From contig JAUPFP010000002.1 in assembly GCA_036925085.1 (NCBI GenBank), positions 11,623,607 to 11,687,606 on the forward strand: 64,000 bases of DNA, given 5' to 3'. Shown piece after piece: positions 1 through 14,954 of the stretch. Source of the stretch: Brachycybe producta (lineage: Eukaryota > Arthropoda > Diplopoda > Playtdesmida > Andrognathidae). The stretch's first letter is position 1; each line of letters begins with the position of its first letter. The notes under the pieces are model-generated. The model made no database searches, had not been told where the DNA came from, and saw nothing but the letters and a program-made list of their open reading frames with translations. The translations under genes and the position numbers were made by a program.

Positions 1-282
1 TGGCCCCAAGTGCAAATTGTGAAGTAATCATCATCATCATCATCATTAGAACCGCGGGAATTATGCCTTTTTCTAATAAAAAAAGGCTGGTTAGAGGCTA
101 GATGTCTGGTTACTATCAGTTGTCAACTAGAGTTTTAGCCTCTAACCAGATTTTTTGATTGACAAAACATAATGATCTAATCGTGATGGTTACTTCAGAA
201 TTGGCCCTTGAGCCACATATTTAGAAATATTTGCTTCATATTGCATAAACATCCGAGCACTAATAATTAATTAATGATATTG
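1..282. mobile_element. GGTTAGAGGCTAG-family element, cut by the window start
   Basis: GCCCCAAGTGCAAATTGTGA (3-22) is an inner flank of the family. The hairpin arms are AAGGCTGGTTAGAGGCTAG near 84-102 and TTTAGCCTCTAACCAGA near 133-149. The right side continues through GGCCCTTGAGCCACATATTT to TTGCATAAACATCCGAGCAC near 251-270. Confidence 0.75.
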
Positions 283-3200
283 CTAAAAATTATTCTAGTG
301 AAATTTAAATGGAAGTCTCTTGTTTATTTGGTCATTTTGCAATATTAAACAAAAAAACTAGAAAGAAACATTCTGTTGATGGCCTTTTAAGTGTCAGTCA
401 ACTCTTGTTTGCAAAAAAAAATGCCTAAGTGTCTATCTCTTTTTTTCTTTAAAGGATCTTAGCACAAAAATAAATCACTGCTAATTATGTAAATATGACC
501 ATGAGCTATACCACCCTAATGGGGGCTCATGATACAGCAATTCTTAAGTTTTAACCTGTTCTCCTAATAATATAAAGCAAATTGCATTCGATTACAAAGT
601 TCTTAAAGAACAAACAACTAACTCCTCAAAATCTTCGTCCTCCTTTTTTTTAAATTACTCTTTACAAATAAAGTTAAGAAGAAAAAATTGCTAAGAAAAG
701 CACAAAAAAGGTTGCCTATGGGAGGTGCATTCTAATGAATCCTTCTCAGGTATACCTGAAATATATTGTTCAAACACACCTGTGCGGTTCCCAAATACTT
801 CTCATATTGAATGGTTACTACGGGGTCTTATAACTAAATGAGTGACTCATCATGAGTGACTTTTATGATACTTTACTTAAGATGAGGAGGAGGAGGAGGA
901 GGGGAAGATTTGATATATTTAAAATAAAGAAGCTAAAAACACCTTATAATGTCAAAGATACACATAACTTGAACCATTGTACTTGAAAATGGTCACCATG
1001 ACTTTGAAAATTTCTTTCTTGTTACATATTACAAAAGAAAGGCGGCAATACATAAGGACTTCATAAATACACTTTACAAGAAGAAGTTACTTCATATGGT
1101 TGTTATTGGGCGCATTCGGAAACTAAAGAATAGGTCATTACAGTAGAACATGGATTATCCGGATGGGTACGGATTTTAAACAAATCTCTAAAAAATTATC
1201 AACAAATTTTTAACATATTTTCCACAAATTGTCAACAAATTTCCATCATATTCCCAACATTTTCAACAAATCTCCAACAAATTTCAGGCATTTAATAATT
1301 TTGGTTTAAATGAACATCCTGTTCTAAATTATAAATCTACTTATTTTCAATAATTAAAAATGGCATACAATGTTATAAATATAGCAAAAAAATGTTCATG
1401 TAAACAATTTTTCTTCTTTTTGAGACGAAAAATTATTTTTTCATTATTGCCAATATAATTATGTGTTAGGTCTCAAGATAGTTAAAATTATTTTTTAAAA
1501 AAAGTAACTATATCTAAGATTGTGTTGTCTCAACATTGTGATGTGAGTCTGAGTTCATTAAAAATTCTTTTGAGAACAATGCAAAATAGTGAAAGAAAAA
1601 AGCTCCCAAAAAATGGCATTTTTTATGGTAGAATAAATTATATTTAGCCATTATGATAAATTCATTTGCATTTATTGTTGATGGCTTCAGAGACTTTTTG
1701 CATAAAAGAGATTGTTAAGATTGTTGAAGAGAGAGTGAGAGATGGAGAAAGAGAGTAGAGAAAGGGAAAAGAGAGAGAAAGAACAAATTGATCAGTCATA
1801 TACAGCATATATGTATACATTATACATACAGTATTACAATAATACAGAAATGCATTCGACCATTTATTTTGCGATATTATAGGCCTATATATTGTATAAA
1901 TGCAGTTAATAAACTTAATTTCACATTTTGCAATTCTTGCTAATGAATTCAAATGTTTCCAATTTGTGATTCAATGAAGTTGAAGTTTTGTAAGCGTGTT
2001 TTATAAAAAAAGAAATAGGAAATCTGGTTACAGTTTTTTTTAGACAAAATTTTACAAACTGCTTTGCATAATGCAAAATGCATTAAACCGATATGAACTT
2101 TTATTAAGACAAAGCATTAACTTCAGAAAAATGTAATTGACATTTACAAGTTGTCTCATAAGTATACAACATAAGTTTACAAACTTGCAATGTATTAGAA
2201 CCAAATTGTAATCGACAGAAGAGAGGGTATTTTTATATACAAATAAATAAATTTGAATAAAATGTTTATGTCGCCACATACATTTGGTGTAATTGTCCAT
2301 TACACTAGAATGTATGTTCATTTTCACGAAATGCACATATATACATTGGCCTGATGCAAAAACGCCAAGTGGACATCCATTTGGTGTCCATTACACCAAA
2401 TAGATGCGACTTTATGTACCAAATTAAAGGTTTTCAACTAAAAATCTGTTCTTTCAAAACACAATTACTTTGAAACTAATTTTAATTTCAGGATGTTATA
2501 TTTTTTTATAAAAAAAAATCTGAAAAAGGAAACTTGTAATCGACTTGCAGTGAAACTTGCAGAGTATTTTAAGGTATTTGTATAAGTTTTGAGAATTTTT
2601 TTGTTTTTTAGTTATTTTTAGGGATGTTTGAAAAAGATGATGATGATGATGATGTTGACATTCTTTTTTACAATATATTCCAAAACTGTATATTTTTACT
2701 AGGAAAATACATTGTCTTTTATACATATATGCTAATGCATTAATGAATACTCTTTTTTTTCTGAAAGTGATGCATTTTTTTAAAAAAAAAGATAGGGACA
2801 AATAAATGTGTTTGTGTTCTTTCTCTCTTTCTCTCTTACTCCCATTCTCTTCTATATCTCTCCCTCTCTCACTCTCTTCATGATTTGCATACTTGTTTTC
2901 TTCTTTCTTTTGTGTATTCTACTTTTTAAATGAAAAAAAAAAGATATGCAGGACATGCATTTAGTTTGTCGTTTGCTCTTTGGAGAATGGAATTTTTTTT
3001 TCACTCTCTTTCCTTTTATATATTTCTTATTTAAAAAAAATACAAGTGATGTTAGGCTATCTGTGAAACATTTGTCATTGTCAAGCTATGGCACTAATGG
3101 TAATTTGAAATCAAAAACTATGGGCCCAACAACAACAACAACATTCAATGTTTTGAGAGAGCCAAACATTTGTTTTTTTCTCTCCATTTTTATTCAAACA

Positions 3201-3357
3201 GGATTTTATATCCATTTAATATTTATATTTTACGGTGGTGTTGTGGTGCTCAACTGTGGCTCACAATATCAGAATTAAAATATTGAAAGCCATTGACCAG
3301 TATGTCAAATGTGGCTCACTTAAAGGTAAACGTTGAGAACCTATGTTCTTATTGTCA

Positions 3358-4065
3358 TATACAGCATGTGCCAGAAATAACACCCAGTATATTATCAAAG
3401 CATACTTGAATTCGGCACACTATTGTTTAAAATGAACTATCTCAGTAACTATAAATATTACACACGTGAAACTCAAGGTGATTGTTCACAATACATGTAA
3501 TGCCAATTACAATTACAATTAATACTCTGCAAGCAGCCGGTTGGCCTGTGGCAGAGGGATCTTAAGATCCAAGTGCTGCAAGATGCATTGTCAATAATAT
3601 AATAGCTACAAAAAATAACCTGCATTGCAAATATAAAAAATATAAATGCAGTCATGAAAATTTAAACCCAAAATTAATGTCAAAATGGAGTTGTACGAAA
3701 AAATGAAATAAATTTATATAATTAAATTAGTCAATAAATCTATATATTTAAATTAGTCAATAAATCTATATATTTAAATTAGTCAATAAATTTTCAATAA
3801 AAATACAACATTCGAAAAAAAATCGTTTTTCTTTCAGAAACAAATTACAGTTTAAACTTCAGATTTTAAAAATCAATAATTTATTTTAAACTTTATAAAT
3901 TTGTTTCAATTTTGTATAACTAAATTTTGATATGTTGTTAGGAATCATCTGAACATTTATAATTTCTGCGATATTAAATTTTAAACGATTTAGCTCTGTG
4001 CCACTCGTTATATTCATACTTTTGGCAATAGATTTTAACGTTAGTTATGAGACATACTGTATATA
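3358..4065. mobile_element. TIR element with mariner-like terminal sequence, copy 1
   Basis: TACAGCATGTGCCAGAAATA (3360-3379) faces TTATGAGACATACTGTATAT (4046-4065). Internal blocks AATGGAGTTGTACGAAAAAA, TAATTTCTGCGATATTAAAT and TTTTAAACGAT recur in the copy at 6082-6872. The terminal sequence resembles Tc1/mariner ends, but no transposase is present. A short tandem of TTAAATTAGTCAATAAATCT-type units lies at about 3723-3790. Confidence 0.6.
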
Positions 4066-5067
4066 ACAATATAATAGACAAAAAGGGGGGCGGATATGAT
4101 TTATACATTGTTTCATTTTTTGTATATATGAAATATTTTTCAATGACATTAATCATATTTGGTAGTTTTAGTTTTATGTCAAAATGACACAAACAATTAA
4201 GAGTTTTTGAATAAATTTAAATTCTTATTTCGCAACAAAAAAAATTGAACATGGATTGAGAAAAACGAATATTTTTAAAAGAATGTATTAAATTGCATAA
4301 GGAAAGTCCGTCTAGTTTTGTGTGGATGGACATGAAACTTTCCAGAATTTTTTTTAGGAATTTCATTATAGATTTTATTATTTAAAAAATAAGTGTTTTC
4401 TATTTAAATTTGAGAGAACCATTAAAATGCAACAGAAAACAGAAAACAAATTCTGCTTACGTTTTTTTTTATTTATGTGTGATCCAGGTTTTATTGTGAG
4501 CTTGTCAAAATGAATCAATCAAATTTGTGAACAAGATGTGGTTTTTAACGAAATAATCAAAATATATGAGATATATTTTCTAAAAGTAATAAAATCCAAA
4601 TCACCATAGTATAAATTGAAACATTTTATAAATTGAAAAACTTTTTTTATGTTTTAAGGGCTTTTTTTTGCTTTCTTGAATGCATCTTCTCCTATAGCTT
4701 CATTCTCTATATATTACTACGAATTTCTTAATATAAAAGAACAATGACAGACATTTTGAAGTTCCCCTTCCTATATTAGAAATGTTTAGATTGTGCATTT
4801 TGTGCGATGTGCAAATTTATTTTTAATGTAGAATTGCCAAGACGACATCTTTTACTGTCTCCTCTTCATTTCTCACATGGACTTAAAAGGGGGTAATCAG
4901 TCATTCTGCAAATTCACTGCTCATTTTGTGAAACCATCAATTTGCTATGAAATTTGTACATTGACTAAATTTCTAGGCAATTTGCAAAACATTTATTTAC
5001 AGGACAATTTAGGCAATGCCTTAACAAACTTTGGTTATTTTTGTGTTTTGTAGAAGTAGTACAAAGA

Positions 5068-5252
5068 AGTGTTTTAGAAACTAGAAGAGTAACTTAAAAG
5101 ATAAGTTCATTTTCATATAAAACTTTTTATGAAAAAAAAAATTCGTCAAAAATTTAAAATTGGTCTTTTTATAACTCTTTAAAAGTTTATTTTTGAAGAT
5201 ATCAACATAAAATATCATTGCATTATTCAGTTACTCTTCTAGTTTATAAACG
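5068..5252. repeat. AAACTAGAAGGGTAGCT-family foldback, intergenic
   Basis: GTGTTTTAGAAACTAGAAGA (5070-5089) with GTAACTTAAAAGATAAG faces CAGTTACTCTTCTAGTTTAT (5229-5248). Confidence 0.7.
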
Positions 5253-6081
5253 GCATTCAATTTTTTCTTAAATTTCTGAGATGCAAAATATACCAAATTT
5301 TAGAGGCGAGTTTTCACTTTAGAATAATATTTAGAAAATTTTATTATAATTTTGTAGAATGGCTTGTTTTTTCTGTATTCTACAAATTGCATACATAACT
5401 AGGAAGATGTACATATAAATTGTTTTTTGCAGCTTGACTAGTAATTATGCAAAATAACTGATTTTGTACTTTGACCTGTTAACAATAATAGAAAAAGATC
5501 TAACATTTTAAGGGGCAAATGAGGCAAACATGCAAAACACTGAAAAAAGACAATTTGAAGAATTATGTCATTGTAAATCATTCTATTGCAAAGTATTATT
5601 TACTCAAAAGTTTCTTTACAAAAAAAAAAAAACAATTCCATTGTAGGACCTCTCTTTTCTCTATGTATATTCAGTAAAGAGGGGGAAACCAACAAAAAAA
5701 AAACATTACAATGGTTGTGACACACTATTGTCATAAAGTCTTCTAAAGGAACAAATAAGCAAAAGTGATGACAAGAGGAGAGAATGAACAGACAAAGATG
5801 GGGTTAAAATAGGGTGGAATTTCAGGGATTGTTTTCAGAATGAATTTTCTATAAGAGAAAATCTTAGAAGAAAAAAAAAGAGACATAAGAAGGGAAGGAA
5901 TATGGTGGAATTCCATTATATCCATCCATTTCCATATCATCCCTTATTTTCCCCTATCTTTCTCCCTATTTAATGTGTTCCACACAAAGATATGTGCAAA
6001 CAGAAAGAGAGAATTTAAATTTAAGTTTTAGGGACACTTTGTTCATATATACATATATAGGACACATATATATACATATAT

Positions 6082-6872
6082 ACAGTATGTCTCAGAAATA
6101 AAGCTCCAATCAGTTTTCCAAAATCTAAAGTATGGTGCAACGGAATTCTTTAAAATTAAATATTTCAGAAATTATAATTGCCACTTAAGGTGGCTAAACA
6201 AGTCATATTTACTTGCATATTCACCATGAAAATACCCATAACTGATTAACTTATACCTTAACTACACTTAAGCTAAATATTGTCAAGTTAAATATAATTT
6301 AATTGAATTATACGGAGTCCAGTAAAGGACATGAACAAAATAAAATTGACTTTTATTAGTTAATATCTGAAGAAATTGTTAATATTTTGTTAGACTAACC
6401 AATTATATTGAAATACAAATTTAATATATTTACATTTTAAAGTAATTCAAATAAAAAAATGTCAAATATTGTTTTTTTGTTTTTAACAGGGCTCTGTAGA
6501 CCATGTTTAATATTTAAATACGTTTAACTTTTTAAGTGTACATAAGATATTAGCAACATTTGAAAATGGAGTTGTACAAAAAAATTCACATATAATTAAA
6601 GAATTAATAAAATTGTTGAATTATAAAAACTGAGTTTGAAATTCTTATTTTTTTTTAGGAAAACAAAACAAAATTTTAACCTTAGTTGTTTTAAATTTAA
6701 TAAGTTTTTAAAATTATCTACCCAATTATTTCAATTTGTTTTCAAATATTTTGGTTTGAAATATATAGTTTTTATAATTTCTGAGATATTCAATTTTAAA
6801 CAAAAGACTGTGCCACCAAAGTATACTTAGATAATAATAGTCTTGAGACGTTGATTTTGAAACATAGTGTAT
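6082..6872. mobile_element. TIR element with mariner-like terminal sequence, copy 2, with a nested palindrome
   Basis: TACAGTATGTCTCAGAAATA (6082-6101) faces CTTGAGACGTTGATTTTGAA and ACATAGTGTATATT (6842-6875). A second inverted unit is nested inside (about 6270-6540), with ends near GAATTATACGGAGTCCAGTA and ACAGGGCTCTGTAGACC. A related unit lies at 10975-11190, with GAATTATGCGGAATCCAGTT and ACAGGGCTCTGTAGAAC. Confidence 0.6.
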
Positions 6873-7332
6873 ATTTTCAGTAAAAAGTTTCAGTTTCCAA
6901 AAAAAAAACCCATTAAAAAGAATGGCGACAGTCTTGAAAACAATTTAAGAAGTTAAACGGTTGGTAAACGTTTGAGCGTCGTCGAAATAATAAATTATGT
7001 GAATTTCGCCATTCTTTTCATTCTTTATATCATTTTCTTTTCACGGTTATATATTCTTAAAAGGATGAATTCCACAGCAATGTTAGGACCTCAATTGTTT
7101 GTGTTTTTTCAATAGAGAACAAGTGAAACAAAAGTTTTAATGTTAAAAAGTTTGGATTTCAAAGGAAACAAATTACAAAGTGGTTCAAAATTTGTAGATT
7201 TCAGAAAACAAAACGACTAGAAATTAAGTGAAATGATAAATTAATTTCTTTCAAATAAACAATGTCATATATTTTGATTTAACATAAACATTGACACACC
7301 TTATGTCTGTATACTTGAATATATAATACTTA

Positions 7333-7620
7333 AGGCTCGAATTTTATGCAATATTAAAAGCAAATATTTCTCAATTTGTGACACAACGGCCAATTATGCT
7401 TTTATTTAATAAAAAAGAAACACTCGTTAGAGGCTAGAACCGTATATGAGAATTGACAGTATGCAGACATCTAGCCTCTAACAAGTCTTTTTTTTTATTA
7501 GAAAAAGCATAATTGCAATTGCTCTAATGATAATGATTACTTCACAGTTGGCACTTTGAGCCACAGATTGAGAAACATTTGCTTTTGATATTTTGCATAA
7601 AAATCCTAGCTCTAATAATA
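7333..7620. mobile_element. GGTTAGAGGCTAG-family element
   Basis: Ends TAAGGCTCGAATTTTATGCA (about 7331-7350) and TTGCATAAAAATCCTAGCTC (about 7594-7613) are inverted. The core hairpin is CGTTAGAGGCTAGAAC / ATCTAGCCTCTAACAAG. The inner flanks CAATTATGCTTTTATTTAAT and TTAGAAAAAGCATAATTGCA pair. Confidence 0.8.
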
Positions 7621-8371
7621 ATAAGGAGAAAAAAAAAAGGTGGCAATATCGATTGTGGTATATAATACTGTATATATACACATTCAGAGAGTGAAATATA
7701 GACTAGAATGAAAGTAGAAAATCGGTTTTGCGTGACATCCTTCTTTATATTATGTCCCCATAGCATTTTTCCCATAGTATTCCCAATAGATTTCTCTATA
7801 CTTTTGTATTCGTTACATTACGAGAAGAGAAAGAATGAAAAAGAAGAGAGAAAAAAAAATGGAATTCTAATGTTAAGAAAGACCTAAATATAAGGGGAGA
7901 AGAAGAAAAAATATACAGAAGGGAATTAATTGTACAACTATACATTATTATTATCTATATATATTTTGTTGTAGGTATCTTTTTGAATGAAATAGGTGTA
8001 TATGTATATATAGAAGGCATCATTGAAGCAACCACCTCTTTTCTTACTAAAAATGCATTCAACTTGAAAGTTGTCACGGACGACAGACAATGAATGCCAT
8101 ATACATAATTTCTTATAACGTAAGATATATATATTTATATATATATATAAGAGAAATTGAGAGTGTGGAGATGGGGGTCACGGACCAGTGACGTCAAATG
8201 TGCCAAAAAAAATGGTTTCAAAGAAAATGAGATTCAAATAAAAAAACAAAGTTTGCCCAACTACTTTTCTACTTTTTATGCATTTTTTTTTTGCTTAGAA
8301 AAACGCTCAGAAACTTACAGATAATAAGAAATTCTTTATTTCTTTTTTTTATAAACTTCTATTTTCTCATT

Positions 8372-8590
8372 ACAGAAATGAAATAAGACTGTCATATCTG
8401 ACTCGTAACCTTGCAACAGTTCCAAAAGCAAATTTTAAAATACACATACATTATTATGACAAATATTGTCATATGACTGCCATTGAGTTGTGAACAAAAA
8501 TAATATGATAGTCATAAAATAATTGCACACAAGTAGCGACGTCATAATATATGATTGTCACAATTTTATGACTTTTTTCTGTAATGAGGC
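8372..8590. repeat. CATTACAGA-terminus element, related to the RALGAPA intron 1 repeat
   Basis: The left end TCATTACAGAAATGAAATAA and the right end TTTTATGACTTTTTTCTGTA with ATGAGG are inverted. GACTGTCATATCTGACTCGT and CAAATATTGTCATATGACTG match the intron copy. Confidence 0.7.
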
Positions 8591-10659
8591 GCTTAGATTT
8601 TTTAAAAAAGATACTTTGAGTCGAAACTCAAGAAGAAAATTTAGTATTTAGTATTTAGTTTTTTTCTATATTGTGGAACCCTGCTCAGAGAGTTCAAGTT
8701 TATCAGTAGATAATTTTTCTAACTGAATTAAGAAAACATTAATGTGTTAAAAATATTTTCATGATGATACGAGTTATCTTCAAAATTAAATTTTTAAATT
8801 GTGATACGAAGTTCATTTTAAACGATAAAATTATGAAAATACTTGCAATATATTCATTCAATAACTATTCTAGTTTCTAACAAAATTTGTTTTTTTTTTA
8901 AATTCTTTGTATTAGTAAAAAAAAATATTTTTACGTCCACTTTATAAAAAGAAGGTTTAAATTATTGATTGGATTATAATGCTTGCAGTGATTGCCTGCC
9001 ACCAGGATGAAAACAAAACCACAACTAACGTTTAAAGCGCCAAAAATATAACAAACGCCAAACTGTATAACCGCCATTTTTTGCTTTTATTTAGTTTGGC
9101 ACTTATTCCAATTGGCGCTTATCTCAATTGTCGTTTGTTCCACTTGGCACGGCCTAATCAATTTGACGCTTATTCCGCGCCTTCATTATCATCAACACAT
9201 GAGCTGTGAAAAATCTGTTTGAATCTTTTTTTTCTTCTTCTGTCTGTATTACATATATACATGTACACACAAAAATATAATAATAGACAATCTAAAATTG
9301 CTTTTTATGTATATATGTAACATTTGTCTTCTCTCTCTCCCTCCATCAATCTTTTTCCCATAGAAAAACATAGACAGGCAAAGTCATTTAAATAATGAGT
9401 TTCTGTAATGATGTTTTTGAGGCGTGTGTGCTTTCCATAGATTACTTTTGCCCGCGTTCTGTGTGTGTTCTCCACACAATTAATCCCAAACGTAATCATA
9501 GTCCGCATCTGCGCCACACTTTTCCCACATTACAACACCAACACATTATATTCTAGTCTCTAACCTCTAAGTCTTGCTAATTCTTGGTTCTAAAAATTTC
9601 AATGCAAAAAAAAAAAATTACAACAGAAAAAAAAAATACTTAATTGGAATGAATTGGTATAAGATAGGCCAATTTTAATTAGACTTTTTAGTGTCAATTT
9701 CTTTCTAATTAGAGTATTTTAGGAAACTAATTTGAAGAATTTTCTTTATAGTAATGTTTAGTATAGAAATGGGCTTATTGAATAAGATTCAGGTTTATGT
9801 TGTTTTTAACTAACATTTTGATTTTTAACTAAACATTACAAAATTAAGGGCTCAATTTCAAGAAGGACACTTTTTTTTAAACTTGAATTTCAACTTTTAA
9901 CTCTCTAAACAGAGTTTTAATATAGAAAAACTTTTTATTTTAAGATTACTCAAAATAAAAATGTTCAAGTTGAAGTTGAATTCTTGAATTTGGGGCATAT
10001 TTTCGAACTTCTTGATCCGATTTTATATCAAGTAAATCTAATTTTTTTTTTGTTTGCAGTCTTCGTTTATGTGTAAATCCATTTTACATATTTAAATTTG
10101 TCTCTTAAGTCGAGAAATAATTTTCTCATAGATTACATAATTTATACTTGTATAATGTTATATTAAATATTTAAAGTTAATAAAAACTATGGTCTACACT
10201 TTAGTGATGTGATTTTTTTAAAAAAATAGTTTGTAAAACTAATTCATTAATTGCATATCATATACAGTATTAAATGTTAAAATATTATATTAAATGCATT
10301 TTTAAATTATTCTTTCATTCATTAAATTTTTTTTTGCAAATTCCCCGTTTTGCTGCGCCACCCTGTATAACGGGGATAAAACCCGTGTTGCTTTTGGAAA
10401 GACGACGGACGTATTCATAAGCTAATTGCCATATATATCTAGCCTAGCCTAACACCCCATACATACAGCACATTACATATTCAACACATACATAGATATA
10501 GCAAACATTTGGAATAAAAGACATTACAAACCCTGAAATTAGGTTACAAGTGTGGAGGAAAACGACTAATTATGGGGCTTAAAATTGTCGCAGCATTTAT
10601 ATAGGCCTATATGTTTGTAATGCAGTAAACTTCTATATATACACATTACCTGTAGAATA

Positions 10660-10663
<4 letters not shown>

Positions 10664-10708
<45 letters not shown>
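10664..10708. repeat. (TA)n microsatellite
   Basis: A pure alternating TA tract of about 40 bp. Confidence 0.95.
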
Positions 10709-10710
<2 letters not shown>

Positions 10711-12852
10711 AGATTTAATTCCATGTGGGCTCATGTCGTATATTCCATATACTTAAAGGCTTGAAAGATACACTCTTTTTTTGCAATGTGTGTGTGTTGC
10801 AATAAGATAAAACTTTAATAAGTTTTTGTATTAATAAACATTCTTCTTAAGGATGTTTTTTTTCTTAACATATGATTCTTGTTATCTCTAAAACACAAAG
10901 AATCCAGGTGAAAAACCCCCTTAAATTTAGATTTGGTCACTAATACCATGTACACACACGAGTTAAATGAATTCAAATTAAATGTGTTTAGGGTGAATTA
11001 TGCGGAATCCAGTTAAAGACATAGATTGAAATACTAAATCAATATTTTGTCAATAGTTTTTCTATTTTATATTTAAGTATTAACTCAATATTTTCAGATT
11101 ATTAACTGAATAAATTGAATTCGACGATATATTGTTTGTTTGTCCTTCACAGGGCTCTGTAGAACACACTTATTATTTAAATGCATTTAAATTAGCAGGT
11201 GTGTACTAGGTATAAGAAGAAAACTATTAAACCCATGAAACTTAAAATTGGGAATTGTTTTTAGTAGTAATTTAAATAACATCAAAATGATATTTAACTT
11301 CATACATTTTTACTTTAACCTAGTTTTAGGCATCAATTTTGGAATAATCTATTTTAACTGTTGTTAAAAGTCACTTTTAAGAAAAAAGTTCGAAGTTTGT
11401 TAAAATTAAAATAATAGGTGACTATTACAAGAAATATTTTCATATTTGAATATCTTTAAAAATGAAACATTTTCATTATAATTTGCAAATCCTTTTTTAT
11501 TAAATTTTGATGCAGAAACCGCATAATTTTAATATTTCTAAAAACTTTCACAAAAATGGTCTTATTTTGAAAAATATTATCGTGGACATATTTTTAAAAC
11601 AGCCATAAGAAATTAAATATACTATAATTTGAAAAACCTTTTTTTTTTATGAAGCATCAAAAATTCAAATTTTGTTAAAAAGCTAGAATAGTAAAACAAA
11701 CTTTTAAAATTCTTGTTACACGTTTGGATAAAAAAAAATTACGATTAAAAATAACATTTTGAGTCAATTGTGAGTCAAGAGTCAAAACTAAACTTCAAAA
11801 ATTGAATACTATACATTAAATAATACCATAGGAATTTCTTTTTTAATTTAATTTTAATTTTAACTTAATTTAAATTGCACGTCTCTCTGTATTTGCATAT
11901 CTTCATAATATAAATGGATTTTTATAGGGTTTATGAGAGTGTGAAAAAAGAAGGGGCTGGAAGAATAGGTTTAATAATACAGATGAATACATAATAGATG
12001 CCCATTTTGAAAACTGTTGTTTTAAATCCGTCTATCCAAAATAAAAACAAAAATGGTTCCTCCTTTTTCTGACTATAAATCAGTCCTATGTGTGTTTGTA
12101 TTATATATGCAATGTATGTGTTTGAAGTAATGTGATTATAATGTGCCTGTGGCCTTCATTTGGCGAAGGAAATATGGAGAAAAACAATTGAATAAAGGCT
12201 CAATTAATCTAATTAACAAGTTTTACAATTAAGAGTATAGTGTGCAACTCATTAGGCAAAACACATACACACAACAGAGAGAGAGAGAGTACACATTTTA
12301 AAACTCATATGTGATTATATATACACAGTATATGTATATATAGGGGAAAAAGGAAGAGAAGGGAGGAGGAGATTTCCCTGAAAAACGAGAGGCTTCATTG
12401 TTTTTCCCTTTTGTTACAATTTACATACACACAGATGGGAATGTACTTTTCTCTCTTTTCTTCTTTAACACTGAAATTATGCCACATTTGGACGTATTAA
12501 ATTCACATTAGGTAATGCAGATTGTAGCTTTTATGACACAAAATTGTAGCTTGAGATGGTTGTCTGTTTAGAAAGAGAGAAAAAGACATTGGAAAAAAAA
12601 TAGCTTATTTTATGTCTTAGTGGAGCAGATAAAATGCATCCATTCTATTTGAAAAATCACTGCAAAAAGGACGCGTTTTACGTGCCCCACTCTTTACATT
12701 CATATACGCCTATATATAAGTATGTTATAAGGTCTTTTCCAGTGCCAAACTCTTGAATTTTACAATTTTGTCTCCCACATATGTATATAAACAGTATTAA
12801 AAGCTGTAATATCTAAGTAGAAACTAGAAAGTTAGTTTGTTTCATTATTGCA

Positions 12853-12961
<109 letters not shown>

Positions 12962-13190
12962 AATGTATACACAGATGCTAATATACAGTATAAATATATA
13001 AAAAGCAAAGAGATTGGGGTTTGAAAGTAGACACACCTAAAAAACCTCTCTTGTACATTTAAATGGGGTCTATACACATTTTTAATAATGGAAGAATTAA
13101 TTTAAATTTAATGAATTTGAGTAGAATAATGTTGGCTGAAGTCTTACCATACTCTATAACGATGAATTAATAAATAAGTAACTTTATAAA

Positions 13191-13192
<2 letters not shown>

Positions 13193-13273
<81 letters not shown>
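13193..13273. repeat. (AT)n microsatellite, about 81 bp
   Basis: Uninterrupted AT dinucleotides. Together with the tract 235 bp upstream it makes a local cruciform-prone pair. Confidence 0.97.
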
Positions 13274-13275
<2 letters not shown>

Positions 13276-14954
13276 TCATAAGTTTCATAACAAGGAAGGT
13301 AAAAATGATTCTCTTGTTAGCTTAAGTGATCCCTGGATGCTTGTATTAGGGCTCACTATAATGTAATTTAAACAATACTCATTTTAGTATATACCTACCT
13401 GTTTGTAATATATACTGTAGGTATAAGTCTAAATAAAAAAAAGAAGTGGTTGTTGTTTTATAAGAAAGGGCTTTTTTTTGGTTCATGATAATGGAATTAT
13501 GGGAATTTGTGATATCTGTATAGTAAAAAGCGAAAAATCTGTTTCCTTAATTTGCAAAGAAATATTTTATTACGCAAAATAAATGATGAGTTTATTGGTA
13601 TATTTATTTTAATATTAATTGTAAGTGCCCTAAGTATTGCAATATTTTCTTGTGTTCTATCTGGAATATATGATGCTATATTCCATTGTTTCAGGTAAGA
13701 TTAAACTTACTTAGGCTTTCTCCCACATGCAGGAAAAAGCCGACTGAAAATAAACTTAGTTTATTTTGCAGAAAGTAGGCAGAAAGAACAATAAATAAGA
13801 ATGCAAGTTATTTAAATTAGATAAATTTTTATCTTCAGTTGACGTTTTATGAAAGTGAGATTTTGGCCGTAGGCATAGATAGATCCCACATGCAGAAAAA
13901 TAAACTAACTGAAAATGCGACTGAAACAAAGGGATCTATCTTATTCTTTTTTAAAAAAAATTCTAATTTATTTGACAGAAAGTTGTTAAAAAAAAACGGC
14001 TGAAATTGTTTCAATTTTCATAAACGTTTATTGTCTCATCATGTAAAATACACAAAAGAAATTGCTTCTATTAGTTGTAATTAAACTATGTTATTTCTTT
14101 GAGGAAAAAAGTGAATTTTACAATGGTGTAAAGTTATTAATGAGACATCCTGTATATTTGTAATGTAAAAACTTTTAATTTTTTTTCTCTAAATATAGTT
14201 AAGTGAATATGTGTGTTGTGTGCGCATTTGTAAATAATAAATTTAATTGCATCGTAAATGCACTATACTCTGATGGATCCATATGTGATCCTTGGTTGAA
14301 ATGGAGACTAGAGGGGCTTTCAAGTAATATGACAGGCCGTCACTTAAACTGTCAATAATATTTCTGAGGCAATTTCAGTCTGACATAAAAATAGAAAAAC
14401 TCCATCGCAGAAAAATCTTCTTCTGTTTCCATCTCGTTAATTATTTATGACTTTCCTGAGAAACTTTATTTTTATTTTTTTCAATAAACCTTCTAGTATA
14501 ATATGACTGAAGTAGGATCTATTCCCATATATAATATATATAATGTAACATTGCATTGGAAAATATCGAAGTGGTTGAATATCACTTTGGTGATTCGCCT
14601 CTCATTAAAGATCTTATGTTATAGGGTTGAATTTTTTTCATATGGGTGGAAAACTTTACCAGTAATTTAATTTTGTTAGAGACGTCTGCCTAAATTTTTG
14701 ACCGTATATTTGTATTTAGATGAAGGGGGGGGGGGGGGGGGTAAAAGTGAGCAAAATGCATAAAAGCGCGTCCATGTGAACATAATGGAAACCCGCATAT
14801 AAATAATAAAAAGTGTCACTCAATAATTCCAAATACATTTATGCTTTTAATTTATTTATAAAGAAGGACACTGATTAGATTGTCAATGAATTCTGACAGC
14901 CATTTTTTCCTCCACTTTAAACATGATGGAAACACGTCAATTTTTGTTGTCCAT